Made by a program: the position numbers and the translations under genes
Part shown: positions 21,456 to 32,521 of the stretch, piece after piece
How the letters are laid out: the number at the start of each line of letters is the position of its first letter
Numbering within the stretch: position 1 is the first letter of the stretch
Assembly: GCF_004193175.1 (NCBI RefSeq)
Contig: NZ_SAUH01000001.1
Span: forward strand, 4,621,501-4,685,500
Length of the DNA: 64,000 bases
From: Streptomyces sp. RFCAC02
GTDB lineage: Bacteria; Actinomycetota; Actinomycetes; Streptomycetales; Streptomycetaceae
Reading direction: 5' to 3'
The notes under the pieces: generated by a model
Databases searched by the model: none
The model's input: the letters and a program-made list of their open reading frames with translations, nothing else
Told to the model about the DNA's origin: nothing

Positions 21456-24455
21456 ATGCGCCAGTGGTGGACGACCTGGTGGCACGAGCACGGCGGGGGA
21501 GCGCACTCGGTGCGCGGTGCCAGGACCCCGCTGCTGATCGCCGCCCTGTGTCTCGGATACGCGGCCGGCGCCATCCTCGGCTGGGGATCGCGCGAAGCGG
21601 CCCTCGTCATGGGCGACCTGGGCCTCAGTGCCGCCGCGCTCCTGGCCGCCGGCTCCTGCCTGTGGTTCGCGCACGAACGGGCCGGGGACCTGCGGCCCGG
21701 CTGGACGCTGCTCGGCCTGTCCTCCCTCATGATCGCCATCGGGAACGCCGTCTGGGGCTGGTACGAGGTCGTCCTGCGCGAGCCCGTGCCCCGGGCCTCC
21801 GTCGCCGACCTGTGCTACCTCCTGTTCGCGCCCCTGGCCATCGTCGGGCTGCTCATGCTCGCCAAACGTCCCCTCACCGTGTCGGGATGGATCCGCCTCG
21901 TCCTCGACACCTGGCTCATCGGCGGCTCCCTCATCACCCTGTGCTGGAGCGTCGCCCTCGCCAACACGGCCGGCCGCCAGGGCCTGTCGGTGCCCCGCGC
22001 CGCCTTCACCCTGGCGTACCCGCTGCTCGACATCGCCCTGGTCAGCGTCGTGCTCGTGCTCCACGCCCGCCGGGGCGCCACCCAGCGCACGGCGACCAAC
22101 GCCGCCGTCGGCGCCCTCGCGCTCACCGTCGCGTGCGACGCCCTGTTCACCTCACCGCTGCTGCGCGACCACTACACGTCGGGGCAGTTGCTCGACGCCG
22201 GCTGGTTCACCGCGTCGCTGCTGCTCGCCGCAGCGCCCTGGCTCGCCGACCGCGAACGCCGCGTCCCCGGCCTGGAGCTGAGGCCCCTGCCCGACCAGCG
22301 CCGTACCGCCGCGCCCAGCGCGCCGCGCCCGCTCGCCGGCTCCCTGGCCACCCTCTCGCCGTATCTCGCCGCCGCCGTCTGCGTCCTCAGCATCCTCATC
22401 ACCGTGGTCGGCGGCCACGACATCGACCGGGTCGTCGGCTGCATGGCCTGCGGCGTCGTCCTCGCGCTGCTGGTCCGCCAGGGCCTCACCCTCGCCGACA
22501 ACGTCCTCCTCACCCGCGAACTCACCCAGCAGGAGAACTGGTTCCGCTCCCTCGTGCAGGGATCGAGCGACGTCATCATGATCGCCGGCGCGGACGGGAC
22601 CCTCAGCTACGTCAGCCCGGCCGCCACCGGCGTCTACGGCCGGGAGGCCGACCGGCTCATCGGCGGCGGGCTGGCCGCCCTCATCCACCCCGACGACCTC
22701 GGCCGCGTCCAGGACGAACTGCGGCGCTTCCTGTCCGTGCCGCCCGCCCGCGAGCCGGCGACCCGCATCGAGTGCCGCGTCCTGCACGGCGACGGGCACT
22801 GGCTCAACGTCGAGTCCACCGTCAACCGGCACGCCGGCGGCGTCATCCTCAACAGCCGCGACGTCACCGAACGGGTCCGCCTCCAGGCGCAGCTCCAGCA
22901 CAGCGCGTCCCACGACCCGCTCACCGACCTGCCGAACCGCGCCCTGTTCACCGACCGGGTCCGCCTCGCCCTCGGCGGCACGACCGCCCGCGACGCCGCC
23001 GCGGCCGTCTTCTTCATCGACCTCGACGGCTTCAAGGCGGTCAACGACTCCGCGGGCCACCAGGCGGGCGACGAACTCCTCATCCAGGCCGCCGGACGCC
23101 TGCGCGCCTGCGTCCGCGTCCACGACACCACCGCCCGCCTCGGCGGCGACGAGTTCGCCGCCCTCATCACCGGCGACCCGGACGGCGACCCCGCCACCCG
23201 TGAACGCCGTGTCCTCAGCATCGCGGAGCGCATGCGGGCGGCCGTCTCCCGCCCCTACACCGTCCACGGCCGGGAGCTCCGCATCGCCGCCAGCATCGGC
23301 GTCGCCTTCGCCGGCCCCGGCGCCACCCCGGCCCGCCTCATGCGCGACGCCGACCTCGCCATGTACCGCGCCAAGCAGTCCGGCAAGAACCGCGTCGAGC
23401 TGCACCGCGCCCGCCCCGGCGCCGGTGCCGCCGTGCCCGCCCGCGCGGCCGCCCCGCCGGGCGCCGGCGAGTTCACCCTCCTCCACCAGCCCGCCGTGGA
23501 CCTCATGGACGGGCGCATCACCGCCCTGACCGCCCACGCGCGCCGCCGCGGCGCCCCCGCCGCGCACGGCCTGCCCCACGTCGCCTTCGACCCGCTGCGC
23601 ACCCGGCGCCGCGAACCGGCCCCGCCGCCGGACCCGGCCGGGCTCACCGGCCGCCTCGTCGAGCGCGCCGTCATCGAGGCGGCCCGCCGCCACCGCGCCC
23701 GCACCACGGCCACCGGCACCGCGGCGGCGCCCGCCGTCCCCGTCACCGTCCGGGTGCCGGGCCCGCATCTCGCCGACCGCGCGCTGAGCCCCGCCCGGGT
23801 CGAAGCCCTCCTCACACGCCACGGCCTGCCGCCCGCCGCCCTCACCCTCGAACTCCCCGAGTCCGATCCCGTGCTCGCCTCCACCGACCTCACCCGCCGC
23901 GTCGCCGACCTCGCGCGGCTCGGCGTGGGTCTCGCCCTCGGCGGGTTCGGCAGCGGCGGCACCGGCGCCGCCGCCCTCCACCGGCTGCCCGTCCGCCTCC
24001 TGCGGCTCGACGGCGAGCTCGTCACCGGCCTCACCGACTCCCCGGCCGTCCGCACGATCACCGGCGCCCTGCTGCGCATGGCCGCCGACCTCGGCATCGA
24101 CACCGTCGCCTGCGGCATCGACGCCGCGCAGCAGGCGTCCCTCCTGCGGGACCTCGGGTGCCGCAGCGGCCAGGGGCTCGCCTTCAGCCCGCCGCTCACC
24201 GCCGGACCGCTGCGCCGGGTCCTCGGCGAGGGCGTCCTGCCCGTCCCCGGCGGCGACCCCGCGCCCGCGCGGCCCGCCGTGTCGTTCCTCACGCCGGCGC
24301 CCGCCCTCCCCGGCACCGGCCCCGCACCGGCGGTCCCCACCGCCGTCGCCGAGCTGCCCGCGGCACGCCGTACCGTGCGGGAGAACCCGTCCGCCACCGC
24401 GGTCGCACGCCGCCGCAGGCCCTCCACGGCGGGGCCGGATACTCGGCCGACCTAG
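21456..24455 (+). CDS. cdgC: Membrane PAS-GGDEF protein with degenerate EAL domain (CdgC-like)
   Basis: A 999-residue protein. About eight hydrophobic segments lie in residues 20-355. A PAS domain follows (NWFRSLVQGSSDVIMIAG), then GGDEF with an intact RLGGDEFAAL near residue 563. The EAL-like domain has lost its key residues: the EAL motif reads TALTAHA and DDFGTG reads GGFGSG. It is therefore expected to make c-di-GMP and not degrade it. Position directly upstream of ilvB matches S. coelicolor SCO5511/CdgC. The ATG at 21456 follows GAGAGGGGGGCGG. The C-terminus ends in a Pro/Ala-rich tail. Confidence 0.9.
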   Translation: MRQWWTTWWHEHGGGAHSVRGARTPLLIAALCLGYAAGAILGWGSREAALVMGDLGLSAAALLAAGSCLWFAHERAGDLRPGWTLLGLSSLMIAIGNAVWGWYEVVLREPVPRASVADLCYLLFAPLAIVGLLMLAKRPLTVSGWIRLVLDTWLIGGSLITLCWSVALANTAGRQGLSVPRAAFTLAYPLLDIALVSVVLVLHARRGATQRTATNAAVGALALTVACDALFTSPLLRDHYTSGQLLDAGWFTASLLLAAAPWLADRERRVPGLELRPLPDQRRTAAPSAPRPLAGSLATLSPYLAAAVCVLSILITVVGGHDIDRVVGCMACGVVLALLVRQGLTLADNVLLTRELTQQENWFRSLVQGSSDVIMIAGADGTLSYVSPAATGVYGREADRLIGGGLAALIHPDDLGRVQDELRRFLSVPPAREPATRIECRVLHGDGHWLNVESTVNRHAGGVILNSRDVTERVRLQAQLQHSASHDPLTDLPNRALFTDRVRLALGGTTARDAAAAVFFIDLDGFKAVNDSAGHQAGDELLIQAAGRLRACVRVHDTTARLGGDEFAALITGDPDGDPATRERRVLSIAERMRAAVSRPYTVHGRELRIAASIGVAFAGPGATPARLMRDADLAMYRAKQSGKNRVELHRARPGAGAAVPARAAAPPGAGEFTLLHQPAVDLMDGRITALTAHARRRGAPAAHGLPHVAFDPLRTRRREPAPPPDPAGLTGRLVERAVIEAARRHRARTTATGTAAAPAVPVTVRVPGPHLADRALSPARVEALLTRHGLPPAALTLELPESDPVLASTDLTRRVADLARLGVGLALGGFGSGGTGAAALHRLPVRLLRLDGELVTGLTDSPAVRTITGALLRMAADLGIDTVACGIDAAQQASLLRDLGCRSGQGLAFSPPLTAGPLRRVLGEGVLPVPGGDPAPARPAVSFLTPAPALPGTGPAPAVPTAVAELPAARRTVRENPSATAVARRRRPSTAGPDTRPT

Positions 24456-24489
24456 TACGCCCACATAGTGAGACCTCGTTCACGGCCGC

Positions 24490-24519
24490 TTGACACGCCG
24501 TGGGGGAAAAGAGCAATGT
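24490..24519 (+). promoter_or_regulatory. ilvB operon promoter (TTGACA-18-CAATGT)
   Basis: A consensus -35 TTGACA at 24490-24495 is followed, 18 bp later, by CAATGT at 24514-24519. The leader-peptide ATG is only 7 bp beyond the -10 box, so the leader peptide would be translated from a leaderless or nearly leaderless RNA. Confidence 0.75.
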
Positions 24520-24526
24520 CTGTGCC

Positions 24527-24568
24527 ATGCGCACCCGAATCCTCGTACTTGGACGGCGCGTCGGCTGA
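24527..24568 (+). CDS. ilvBNC leader peptide MRTRILVLGRRVG
   Basis: A 13-codon reading frame right behind the promoter. It contains consecutive codons for Ile, Leu, Val and Leu (ATC CTC GTA CTT), the three end products of the pathway; CTT and GTA are unusual codons for this genome. The terminator hairpin starts 38 bp after its stop. This is the layout of a transcription attenuator that senses charged branched-chain tRNAs; attenuation of ilvBNC has been described in Streptomyces. Confidence 0.8.
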   Translation: MRTRILVLGRRVG

Positions 24569-24605
24569 CCCCGGGACGACCTCCCGGCCCACCAGTGACG
24601 CGCTC

Positions 24606-24639
24606 CCCCTCGCATGCCTCACGGCACGAGGGGTTTTTT
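24606..24639 (+). terminator. ilvBNC attenuator terminator
   Basis: The 7-bp outer stem CCCCTCG (24606-24612) pairs with CGAGGGG (24627-24633), with an inner GCC/GGC stem around TCAC. Six T residues follow (24634-24639). It lies between the leader peptide and ilvB, and it is a rare textbook intrinsic terminator in this window. Confidence 0.85.
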
Positions 24640-24724
24640 GTTGCACCGGACCGGCCGGACCCCGTGCCGCCGAGCATCCTCCACGCCAGCGTCCCCACCC
24701 TCATCCCCCGAGAAGAGATCGTCG

Positions 24725-26575
24725 ATGACCGAGCAGGCCACCGGGGCACCGAAGCCGCAGCCGCGGGCCCCCCGAGGCGGAGCGCAGCAGCCCGCCGCCG
24801 CCCCCGAGACCATGACGGGCGCGCAGTCCCTCATCCGTTCCCTCGAAGCGGTCGGCGCCGACACGGTGTTCGGCATTCCCGGCGGGTGCATCCTCCCGGC
24901 GTACGACCCGCTGATGGACTCCACCGCCGTCCGGCACATCCTCGTCCGTCACGAGCAGGGCGCCGGCCATGCCGCCACCGGCTACGCGCAGGCCACCGGC
25001 CGCGTCGGCGTGTGCATGGCCACCTCGGGTCCCGGCGCGACCAACCTCGTCACCCCGCTCGCCGACGCGGCGATGGACTCCGTCCCGATCGTCGCGATCA
25101 CCGGGCAGGTCGCCTCCGGCGCCATCGGCACCGACGCGTTCCAGGAAGCCGACATCTGCGGCATCACCGTGCCCGTCACCAAGCACAACTTCCTGGTCAC
25201 CGACCCGGCCGAGATCCCCCGCGTGATCGCCGAGGCGTTCCACATCGCCTCGACCGGCCGCCCGGGACCCGTTCTGGTGGACATCGCCAAGGACGCCCTG
25301 CAGAACACGACCACCTTCTCGTGGCCCCCGACCATCGACCTGCCCGGCTACCGGCCGGTCAGCCGCCCCCACGCCAAGCAGATCCGCGAGGCCGCCCGGC
25401 TGATCGCCGAGGCGCGCCGCCCCGTGCTGTACGTCGGCGGGGGTGTCATCAAGGCGGGCGCCGCCGCCGAGCTGCTCGACCTCGCGGAGCTGACCGGCAT
25501 CCCGGTCACCACGACCCTCATGGCCCTCGGGTCGTTCCCCGACGGGCACCCCCAGCACCTGGGCATGCCCGGCATGCACGGCTCCGTCGCCGCCGTGACC
25601 GCGTTGCAGAAGGCCGACCTGATCCTCGCCCTCGGCGCCCGCTTCGACGACCGCGTCACCGGCCGCATCGACTCCTTCGCGCCGCACGCCCGGATCGTCC
25701 ACGCCGACATCGACCCGGCCGAGATCGGCAAGAACCGTGTCGCGGACGTGCCGATCGTCGGCGACGCGAAGGACGTCATCGGCGACCTCACCGCCGTCCT
25801 GCGCTCCGACGAGTTCAGCGGCGCGCTCGGCACCGACGCGGCCGCCCGCTACGCCGCCTGGTGGGAGCAGCTCAACGCCTGGCGCGAGGCGTACCCGCTC
25901 GGCTACGACCTCCCGGAGGACGGCTCGCTGTCCCCGCAGCAGGTGATCGAGCGGATCGGCCAGCTCGCCCCCGAGGACACCGTGTACACCGCCGGCGTGG
26001 GCCAGCACCAGATGTGGGCCGCGCACTACCTGCCGTTCGAGCGCCCCGGCACCTGGCTGAACTCCGGCGGCCTCGGCACCATGGGGTACGCCGTGCCCGC
26101 GGCGCTCGGCGCGAAGGCCGGGCTGCCCGACACCACCGTGTGGGCCATCGACGGCGACGGCTGCTTCCAGATGACCAACCAGGAGCTGACCACCGCCGCC
26201 CTCAACAACATCCCGCTCAAGGTCGCCATCATCAACAACGGCGCCCTCGGCATGGTGCGGCAGTGGCAGACGCTGTTCTACAACCAGCGCTACTCCAACA
26301 CCGTCCTCCACGACGGGTCGGCGGCCGGCACCCGCGTCCCCGACTTCGTGAAGCTGGCCGAGGCCATGGGCTGCGTCGGGCTGCGCTGCGAGGACCCCGC
26401 CGACCTCGACGCCGTCATCGAGAAGGCGAACTCCATCAACGACCGCCCGGTCGTCGTCGACTTCATCGTCCACGAGGACGCCATGGTGTGGCCGATGGTC
26501 GCCGCCGGCACCTCCAACGACGAGGTCATGGCCGCCCGGGGCGTGCGCCCCGACTTCGGCGACTCCGACGACTGA
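24725..26575 (+). CDS. ilvB: Acetolactate synthase large subunit
   Basis: A 616-residue TPP/FAD enzyme that starts valine, leucine and isoleucine synthesis. The N-terminal 40 residues are a Pro/Ala-rich extension; the core begins at [25 protein letters not shown] (quoted motif: [16 protein letters not shown]). The catalytic Glu is in [14 protein letters not shown]. The TPP-binding motif [12 protein letters not shown] with [13 protein letters not shown] is near residues 475-505. The ATG at 24725 follows AGAAGAGATCGTCG. It is first in the ilvB-ilvN-ilvC order and is controlled by the attenuator upstream. Confidence 0.97.
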   Translation: MTEQATGAPKPQPRAPRGGAQQPAAAPETMTGAQSLIRSLEAVGADTVFGIPGGCILPAYDPLMDSTAVRHILVRHEQGAGHAATGYAQATGRVGVCMATSGPGATNLVTPLADAAMDSVPIVAITGQVASGAIGTDAFQEADICGITVPVTKHNFLVTDPAEIPRVIAEAFHIASTGRPGPVLVDIAKDALQNTTTFSWPPTIDLPGYRPVSRPHAKQIREAARLIAEARRPVLYVGGGVIKAGAAAELLDLAELTGIPVTTTLMALGSFPDGHPQHLGMPGMHGSVAAVTALQKADLILALGARFDDRVTGRIDSFAPHARIVHADIDPAEIGKNRVADVPIVGDAKDVIGDLTAVLRSDEFSGALGTDAAARYAAWWEQLNAWREAYPLGYDLPEDGSLSPQQVIERIGQLAPEDTVYTAGVGQHQMWAAHYLPFERPGTWLNSGGLGTMGYAVPAALGAKAGLPDTTVWAIDGDGCFQMTNQELTTAALNNIPLKVAIINNGALGMVRQWQTLFYNQRYSNTVLHDGSAAGTRVPDFVKLAEAMGCVGLRCEDPADLDAVIEKANSINDRPVVVDFIVHEDAMVWPMVAAGTSNDEVMAARGVRPDFGDSDD

Positions 26576-26618
26576 CCCACCGACCCGCCAGCCCGCCCGA
26601 GACGAAGCAGCGAACCCC

Positions 26619-28341
<1,723 letters not shown>

Positions 28342-28382
28342 GCCCCCGCCCCCCTTCACGACCGCGGGAGTTCGCTCGATCG

Positions 28383-28419
28383 GGCGGCGGGTCCGGCACA
28401 GGCTGCCGGACCCGCCGCC
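28383..28419 (+). terminator. ilvC terminator
   Basis: Perfect 16-bp arms 28383-28398 (GGCGGCGGGTCCGGCA) and 28404-28419 flank a 5-base loop. No T tract follows. It lies 41 bp after the ilvC stop and separates the ilv operon from serA. Confidence 0.8.
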
Positions 28420-28469
28420 GACGCCGATACACTTCACCCGTACGAAGCGCGTCACAGGCTCACAGCGTC

Positions 28470-28541
28470 GTGCGTCTTCTCGTGGCTGCCTACCTCTTCC
28501 CCCTCGGCCGTCGGGACGCGGCCAACCCCGAAGGACAGTGA
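28470..28541 (+). CDS. Possible 23-codon upstream reading frame before serA
   Basis: A GTG-started frame encodes VRLLVAAYLFPLGRRDAANP plus three residues and stops 6 bp before the serA start. It contains four leucine codons and no serine codon, so it is not a serine attenuator. Its own ribosome binding site is poor, and the serA Shine-Dalgarno (GAAGGACA) lies inside its end. It may couple serA translation to ribosomes arriving from upstream, or it may be chance. Confidence 0.35.
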   Translation: MRLLVAAYLFPLGRRDAANPEGQ

Positions 28542-28547
28542 GTCACC

Positions 28548-30137
28548 GTGAGCAAGCCCGTCGTACTGATCGCAGAAGAGCTGTCGCCCGCCACCGTCGA
28601 CGCCCTCGGCCCCGACTTCGAGATTCGCCACTGCAACGGTGCCGACCGCGCGGAGCTGCTGAGCGCGATCACCGATGTCGACGCCATCCTGATCCGCAGC
28701 GCCACCAAGGTCGACGCGGAGGCCATCGCCGCCGCCGGCCGTCTCAAGGTCGTGGCCCGCGCCGGTGTCGGCCTGGACAACGTGGACGTCTCCGCCGCCA
28801 CCAAGGCCGGCGTGATGGTCGTGAACGCGCCCACCTCCAACATCGTCACCGCCGCCGAGCTGGCCTGCGGTCTGCTCATCTCCACCGCCCGCAACATCCC
28901 CCAGGCCAACGCCGCGCTGAAGCAGGGGGAGTGGAAGCGCAGCAAGTACACCGGTGTCGAGCTGGCCGAGAAGACCCTCGGTGTCCTCGGCCTCGGCCGC
29001 ATCGGGCTGCTCGTGGCCCAGCGGATGGCCGCGTTCGGCATGGAGATCGTCGCCTACGACCCGTACGTGCAGCCCGCCCGTGCCGCGCAGCTCGGGGTGA
29101 AGCTCCTGTCCCTCGACGAGCTGCTCGCCGTCTCCGACTTCATCACCGTCCACCTCCCGAAGACCCCGGAGACCCTCGGCCTGATCGGTGACGAGGCGCT
29201 CCACAAGGTCAAGCCGTCCGTCCGCATCGTCAACGCGGCGCGCGGCGGCATCGTGGACGAGGCCGCGCTGCTGAGTGCCCTCAAGGAGGGCCGCGTCGCC
29301 GGCGCCGGCCTCGACGTGTACGCGAGCGAACCGTGCACCGACTCCCCGCTCTTCGAGTTCGACACGGTCGTCGGCACCCCGCACCTGGGCGCCTCCACCG
29401 GTGAGGCGCAGGAGAAGGCCGGCATCTCGGTCGCCAAGTCGGTGCGGCTCGCGCTCGCGGGCGAGCTCGTCCCGGACGCGGTGAACGTCCAGGGCGGCGT
29501 CATCGCCGAGGACGTCCGGCCGGGTCTGCCGCTCGCGGAGAAGCTGGGCCGCATCTTCACCGCCCTCGCGGGCGAGGTCGCCCAGCGCCTCGACGTCGAG
29601 GTGAACGGCGAGATCACCCAGCACGACGTCAAGGTCCTGGAGCTGTCCGCGCTCAAGGGCGTCTTCGAGGACGTGGTGGCCGAGACCGTGTCCTACGTGA
29701 ACGCGCCCCTGTTCGCGCAGGAGCGCGGCGTCGAGGTGCGGCTGACCACCAGCTCGGAGTCCCCCGACCACCGCAACCTCATCACCGTCCGCGGCACCCT
29801 CACGGACGGCGAGGTCGTCTCGGTGTCCGGCACGCTCGCCGGGCCGAAGTTCCTCCAGAAGATCGTGGCCATCGGCCCGCACACGGTGGACCTGGCCGTC
29901 GCCGACCACATGGCGTTCCTGCGCTACACGGACCGGCCGGGCGTCGTCGGCACCCTGGGCCGTGTCCTCGGCGAGGCCGGCATCAACATCGCCGGCATGC
30001 AGGTGGCGCGTGCCGAGGAGGGCGGTGAGGCCCTGATCGCCCTCACCGTGGACGGCACCATCCCGGCTCCGGTGCTCGCGGAGATCGCCTCCGAGATCGG
30101 CGCGACGTCCGCTCGCGGCGTCGACCTGACCGACTGA
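28548..30137 (+). CDS. serA: D-3-phosphoglycerate dehydrogenase
   Basis: A 529-residue long-form SerA that starts serine synthesis. The Rossmann motif LGVLGLGRIGLLVAQRM is near residue 145, catalytic Arg in NAARGGIVDE, and His in GTPHLGASTGEAQ. An intervening allosteric (ASB) domain and a C-terminal ACT domain (MAFLRYTDRPGVVGTLGRVL) complete it, so serine feedback is likely. The GTG at 28548 follows GAAGGACAGTGAGTCACC. It is transcribed separately from ilvC, judging by the intervening terminator. Confidence 0.97.
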   Translation: MSKPVVLIAEELSPATVDALGPDFEIRHCNGADRAELLSAITDVDAILIRSATKVDAEAIAAAGRLKVVARAGVGLDNVDVSAATKAGVMVVNAPTSNIVTAAELACGLLISTARNIPQANAALKQGEWKRSKYTGVELAEKTLGVLGLGRIGLLVAQRMAAFGMEIVAYDPYVQPARAAQLGVKLLSLDELLAVSDFITVHLPKTPETLGLIGDEALHKVKPSVRIVNAARGGIVDEAALLSALKEGRVAGAGLDVYASEPCTDSPLFEFDTVVGTPHLGASTGEAQEKAGISVAKSVRLALAGELVPDAVNVQGGVIAEDVRPGLPLAEKLGRIFTALAGEVAQRLDVEVNGEITQHDVKVLELSALKGVFEDVVAETVSYVNAPLFAQERGVEVRLTTSSESPDHRNLITVRGTLTDGEVVSVSGTLAGPKFLQKIVAIGPHTVDLAVADHMAFLRYTDRPGVVGTLGRVLGEAGINIAGMQVARAEEGGEALIALTVDGTIPAPVLAEIASEIGATSARGVDLTD

Positions 30138-30161
30138 CGCACCCGGCCCGGCCGTGCGTGA

Positions 30162-30210
30162 ACGGGCGGGGCCGGACCCGGTGATGCCTCCCGGGTCCGG
30201 CCCCGCCCGT
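30162..30210. terminator. Terminator between convergent serA and alcohol dehydrogenase genes
   Basis: Perfect 20-bp arms (30162-30181 and 30191-30210) surround a 9-base loop. It sits 24 bp after the serA stop and 20 bp from the stop of the converging gene, so it can work in both directions. Confidence 0.85.
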
Positions 30211-30230
30211 CGTGTGTTGCGGTCCGGCGG

Positions 30231-31271
30231 TCAGCCGTTGGGGAGGATGACGGCGCGGCCGTTGATCTTGCCGGCGTGGAGCCGCTCGTACGCGGCCGGC
30301 GCGTCGTCGATCCCGTACGTCTCGACGTGCACCTCGATGTCGCCGGTCCGCGCGAGTTCCAGCACCTCGCGCAGCTCGCCCCGGCTGCCCCAGTACGGCG
30401 CCCGCACCGCCACGTCGAACTGGAGGCGGTCGAAGCCGACCGGCAGGGTGCCGCCGGCGATGCCGACGATCGTCACATCGGCCTCGACACCGGCCATGGC
30501 GCCGGCCATCTCGACGGTCGGCTGCGCGCCGACGAAGTCGAACACCGCCTGTGCGCCGAGGCCGCCGGTCAGCTCCCGCACCCGGTCCACGGCCCGTTCG
30601 TCGGACAGCACCGCGTGGTGCGCGCCGACGGTGCGGGCCAGCTCCAGCTTGGCGTCGTTGACGTCCAGGGCGACGACGCGGGCCGGGGTGAGGGCGCGCA
30701 GGAGCTGGATCGCCACGTGGCCGAGGCCGCCGGTGCCGATGACGACGGCGGTGCTGCCCGGCGTCAGCAGCGGCAGGGACCGCTTGATCGCGTGGTAGGG
30801 CGTGAGACCGGCGTCGGTCAGCGGCACCGTTCTGACCGGGTCGAGGCCCTCGATCGGCAGCAGGAACCGCGCGTCGTCGACGAGGAGGTACTCGGCCATC
30901 GCGCCGGGGGCGCCGAGACCGGGCGGGTTGATGCCGAGTTCGCCGGCGCGCAGGCAGTAGTTCTCCTTGCCCTCGGCGCACTTGGCGCAGCGTCCGCAGC
31001 CCTGCGGGCCGTAGACCGCGACGAGGTCGCCCTCGGCGATGCCGGTCACGCCGTCGCCGAGCGCGGCGACGGTGCCCGCGCCCTCGTGGCCGAGCGTGAG
31101 GGGCAGCCGGTACGGGAAGCTCTCGGCGGGCCAGCTCATCACCGCGATGTCGGAGTGGCAGACGCCGGCTGCCGCGACCTTGAGCAGGACCTGTCCCGGG
31201 CCCGGCTCCGGGTCGGGGACGGTGACCACCTCCGGGGCGGCTCCGACCTCCCGGTACTGGACGGCCTTCAT
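30231..31271 (-). CDS. Zinc-dependent NAD(P) alcohol dehydrogenase
   Basis: A 346-residue medium-chain dehydrogenase. Catalytic-zinc ligands are Cys in AGVCHSD (about residue 37) and His in LGHEGAGTV. Structural zinc is held by four cysteines in GCGRCAKCAEGKENYC. The cofactor motif is IGTGGLGHVAIQLL. It resembles AdhA/aryl-alcohol and secondary alcohol dehydrogenases; the substrate is not decidable. AGGAGATCGCC precedes the ATG at 31271. A short palindrome 54 bp upstream may be its operator. Confidence 0.93.
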   Translation of the reverse strand: MKAVQYREVGAAPEVVTVPDPEPGPGQVLLKVAAAGVCHSDIAVMSWPAESFPYRLPLTLGHEGAGTVAALGDGVTGIAEGDLVAVYGPQGCGRCAKCAEGKENYCLRAGELGINPPGLGAPGAMAEYLLVDDARFLLPIEGLDPVRTVPLTDAGLTPYHAIKRSLPLLTPGSTAVVIGTGGLGHVAIQLLRALTPARVVALDVNDAKLELARTVGAHHAVLSDERAVDRVRELTGGLGAQAVFDFVGAQPTVEMAGAMAGVEADVTIVGIAGGTLPVGFDRLQFDVAVRAPYWGSRGELREVLELARTGDIEVHVETYGIDDAPAAYERLHAGKINGRAVILPNG

Positions 31272-31324
31272 GGCGATCTCCTCTCGGACGGCCGGGCACG
31301 TTCCCTCCGGACAGAATGACAGAA

Positions 31325-31341
31325 ATGCCCGTTATGGGCAT
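31325..31341. promoter_or_regulatory. Palindrome ATGCCC-GTTAT-GGGCAT upstream of the alcohol dehydrogenase gene
   Basis: A perfect 6+5+6 inverted repeat lies 54 bp upstream of the dehydrogenase start, where a promoter operator would be expected. It does not match the Rex or other operator consensus I know. Confidence 0.45.
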
Positions 31342-31388
31342 CCGGGGGTCGGGCGGGAGAGGACGGCCGCCGGGAGGGGGCCGGAGGT

Positions 31389-31420
31389 GCCGCCCCCGCG
31401 GTGTGCGGCGCGGGGGCGGC
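31389..31420 (-). terminator. Terminator downstream of the GH6 gene
   Basis: Perfect 12-bp arms GCCGCCCCCGCG (31389-31400) and 31409-31420 enclose an 8-base loop. It lies 33 bp beyond the GH6 stop codon, in the direction of GH6 transcription. Confidence 0.7.
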
Positions 31421-31452
31421 GGTTCGGGAAGGGCGGCCGGTGCCGCCGGGGC

Positions 31453-32480
31453 TCAGCCGCCGGCCAGCTCGTACGCCATGTCCGGTGAGAACGACCCGGC
31501 GGGGCCGTCGCAGCCGTCCAGCTCGCCGGGGCGCTTGATCCACAGGTAGGCGTCGATGCGGTCGTCGCCGGTCGCCGCGGTGGGGCTCTGGCCGACGAGC
31601 CGGCCGTGCGGGTCGCACCAGGCGCTGCCGGCGGGGCCGTTGCCGTTGCGGCTGGTGTCGATGACCGCCCGGAGGTCGGGGTCGCCCAGCGAGGCGAGGA
31701 CGTTCCGGGCGAACGTGACCTCGTTCGCCGTGTAGTGGTAGTTGGAGACGTTGGAGTAGATGCCGTCGCCGTGCTGCAGGACGCCCGCCTCGCGCAGGGT
31801 GGCGGCCATCGTCGCGGGGGCGTGCCAGCCGGAGTGGCCGGCGTCGAAGTAGACGCGGGCCCGGGGGTTGGCGGCGTGGATGATGTCGGCGGCCTCGCCG
31901 AGCGAGGCGAACCGCTCGGCCCGCTCGGAGCTGCCCAGGCAGGTGGTGAGGGCGAGGGAGTCCGGCTCCAGGATGACGACGGCGGGGCCGCTGCCGAGGC
32001 CGGCGGCGAAGTCCTCGGTCCAGTCGAGGTAGCTCGGGAAGTTCGGGGCGCCGCCCGCGGAGGCGCCGCCACAGTCGCGGTTCGGGATCATGTAGGAGAC
32101 CAGGACCGGGACCTCTCCGGCGGCCGCGGCGGCGCCGGTGACGTCGGCGACGTCGGCGGTCACGGTGGCGGGCTCGTAGTTGGCGAACCACACGGCCTGC
32201 GGCCGGCTCGCGATCCGCTCGGCGATCAGGCCGCTGCGGTAGTCGCCCGGGTGGTCCGCCAGCCAGGCGTGCACCGCGCCGGGGTAGTTGTGGAACTCCG
32301 TGTTGTCGGGGAGGGCGGCCGCCGGTGCCGGGGTGTTCTGGGCGGTGGCCGGCAGACCGGAGGCGACCAGCGCGGCGACCGCGGCACCGGCGGCGAGGAG
32401 GAGGCGCGTGGCGGCGACGCGGCGGACCGTCCGCCGGGGCGGTCGGCGCGGGGGGTGCGCGCGGCTCGTGGGATGCGCAA
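31453..32480 (-). CDS. Secreted glycoside hydrolase family 6 (cellulase), apparent frameshift in the signal peptide
   Basis: GH6 motifs are clear: SYMIPNRDCGG (catalytic Asp), ILEPDSLALTTC (second Asp region), SNYHYT, and IKRPGELDGCDG. The protein acts on cellulose or cello-oligosaccharides; no carbohydrate-binding module is present. The catalytic frame continues upstream through an arginine-rich signal peptide (RRTVRRVAATRLLLAAGAAV to PATAQ) but contains no ATG, GTG or TTG before a stop at 32554. The first in-frame start codon is GTG 32274, inside the mature protein. A TTG at 32480 with an AAAGGAACG site is one base out of frame; one extra G in the run at 32450-32455 would join it to the signal peptide. 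The 5' end is thus inferred. Confidence 0.8.
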
Positions 32481-32521
32481 GGGATCGTTCCTTTCGGGAC
32501 GATTCGGATGTGGGGGTGGTG

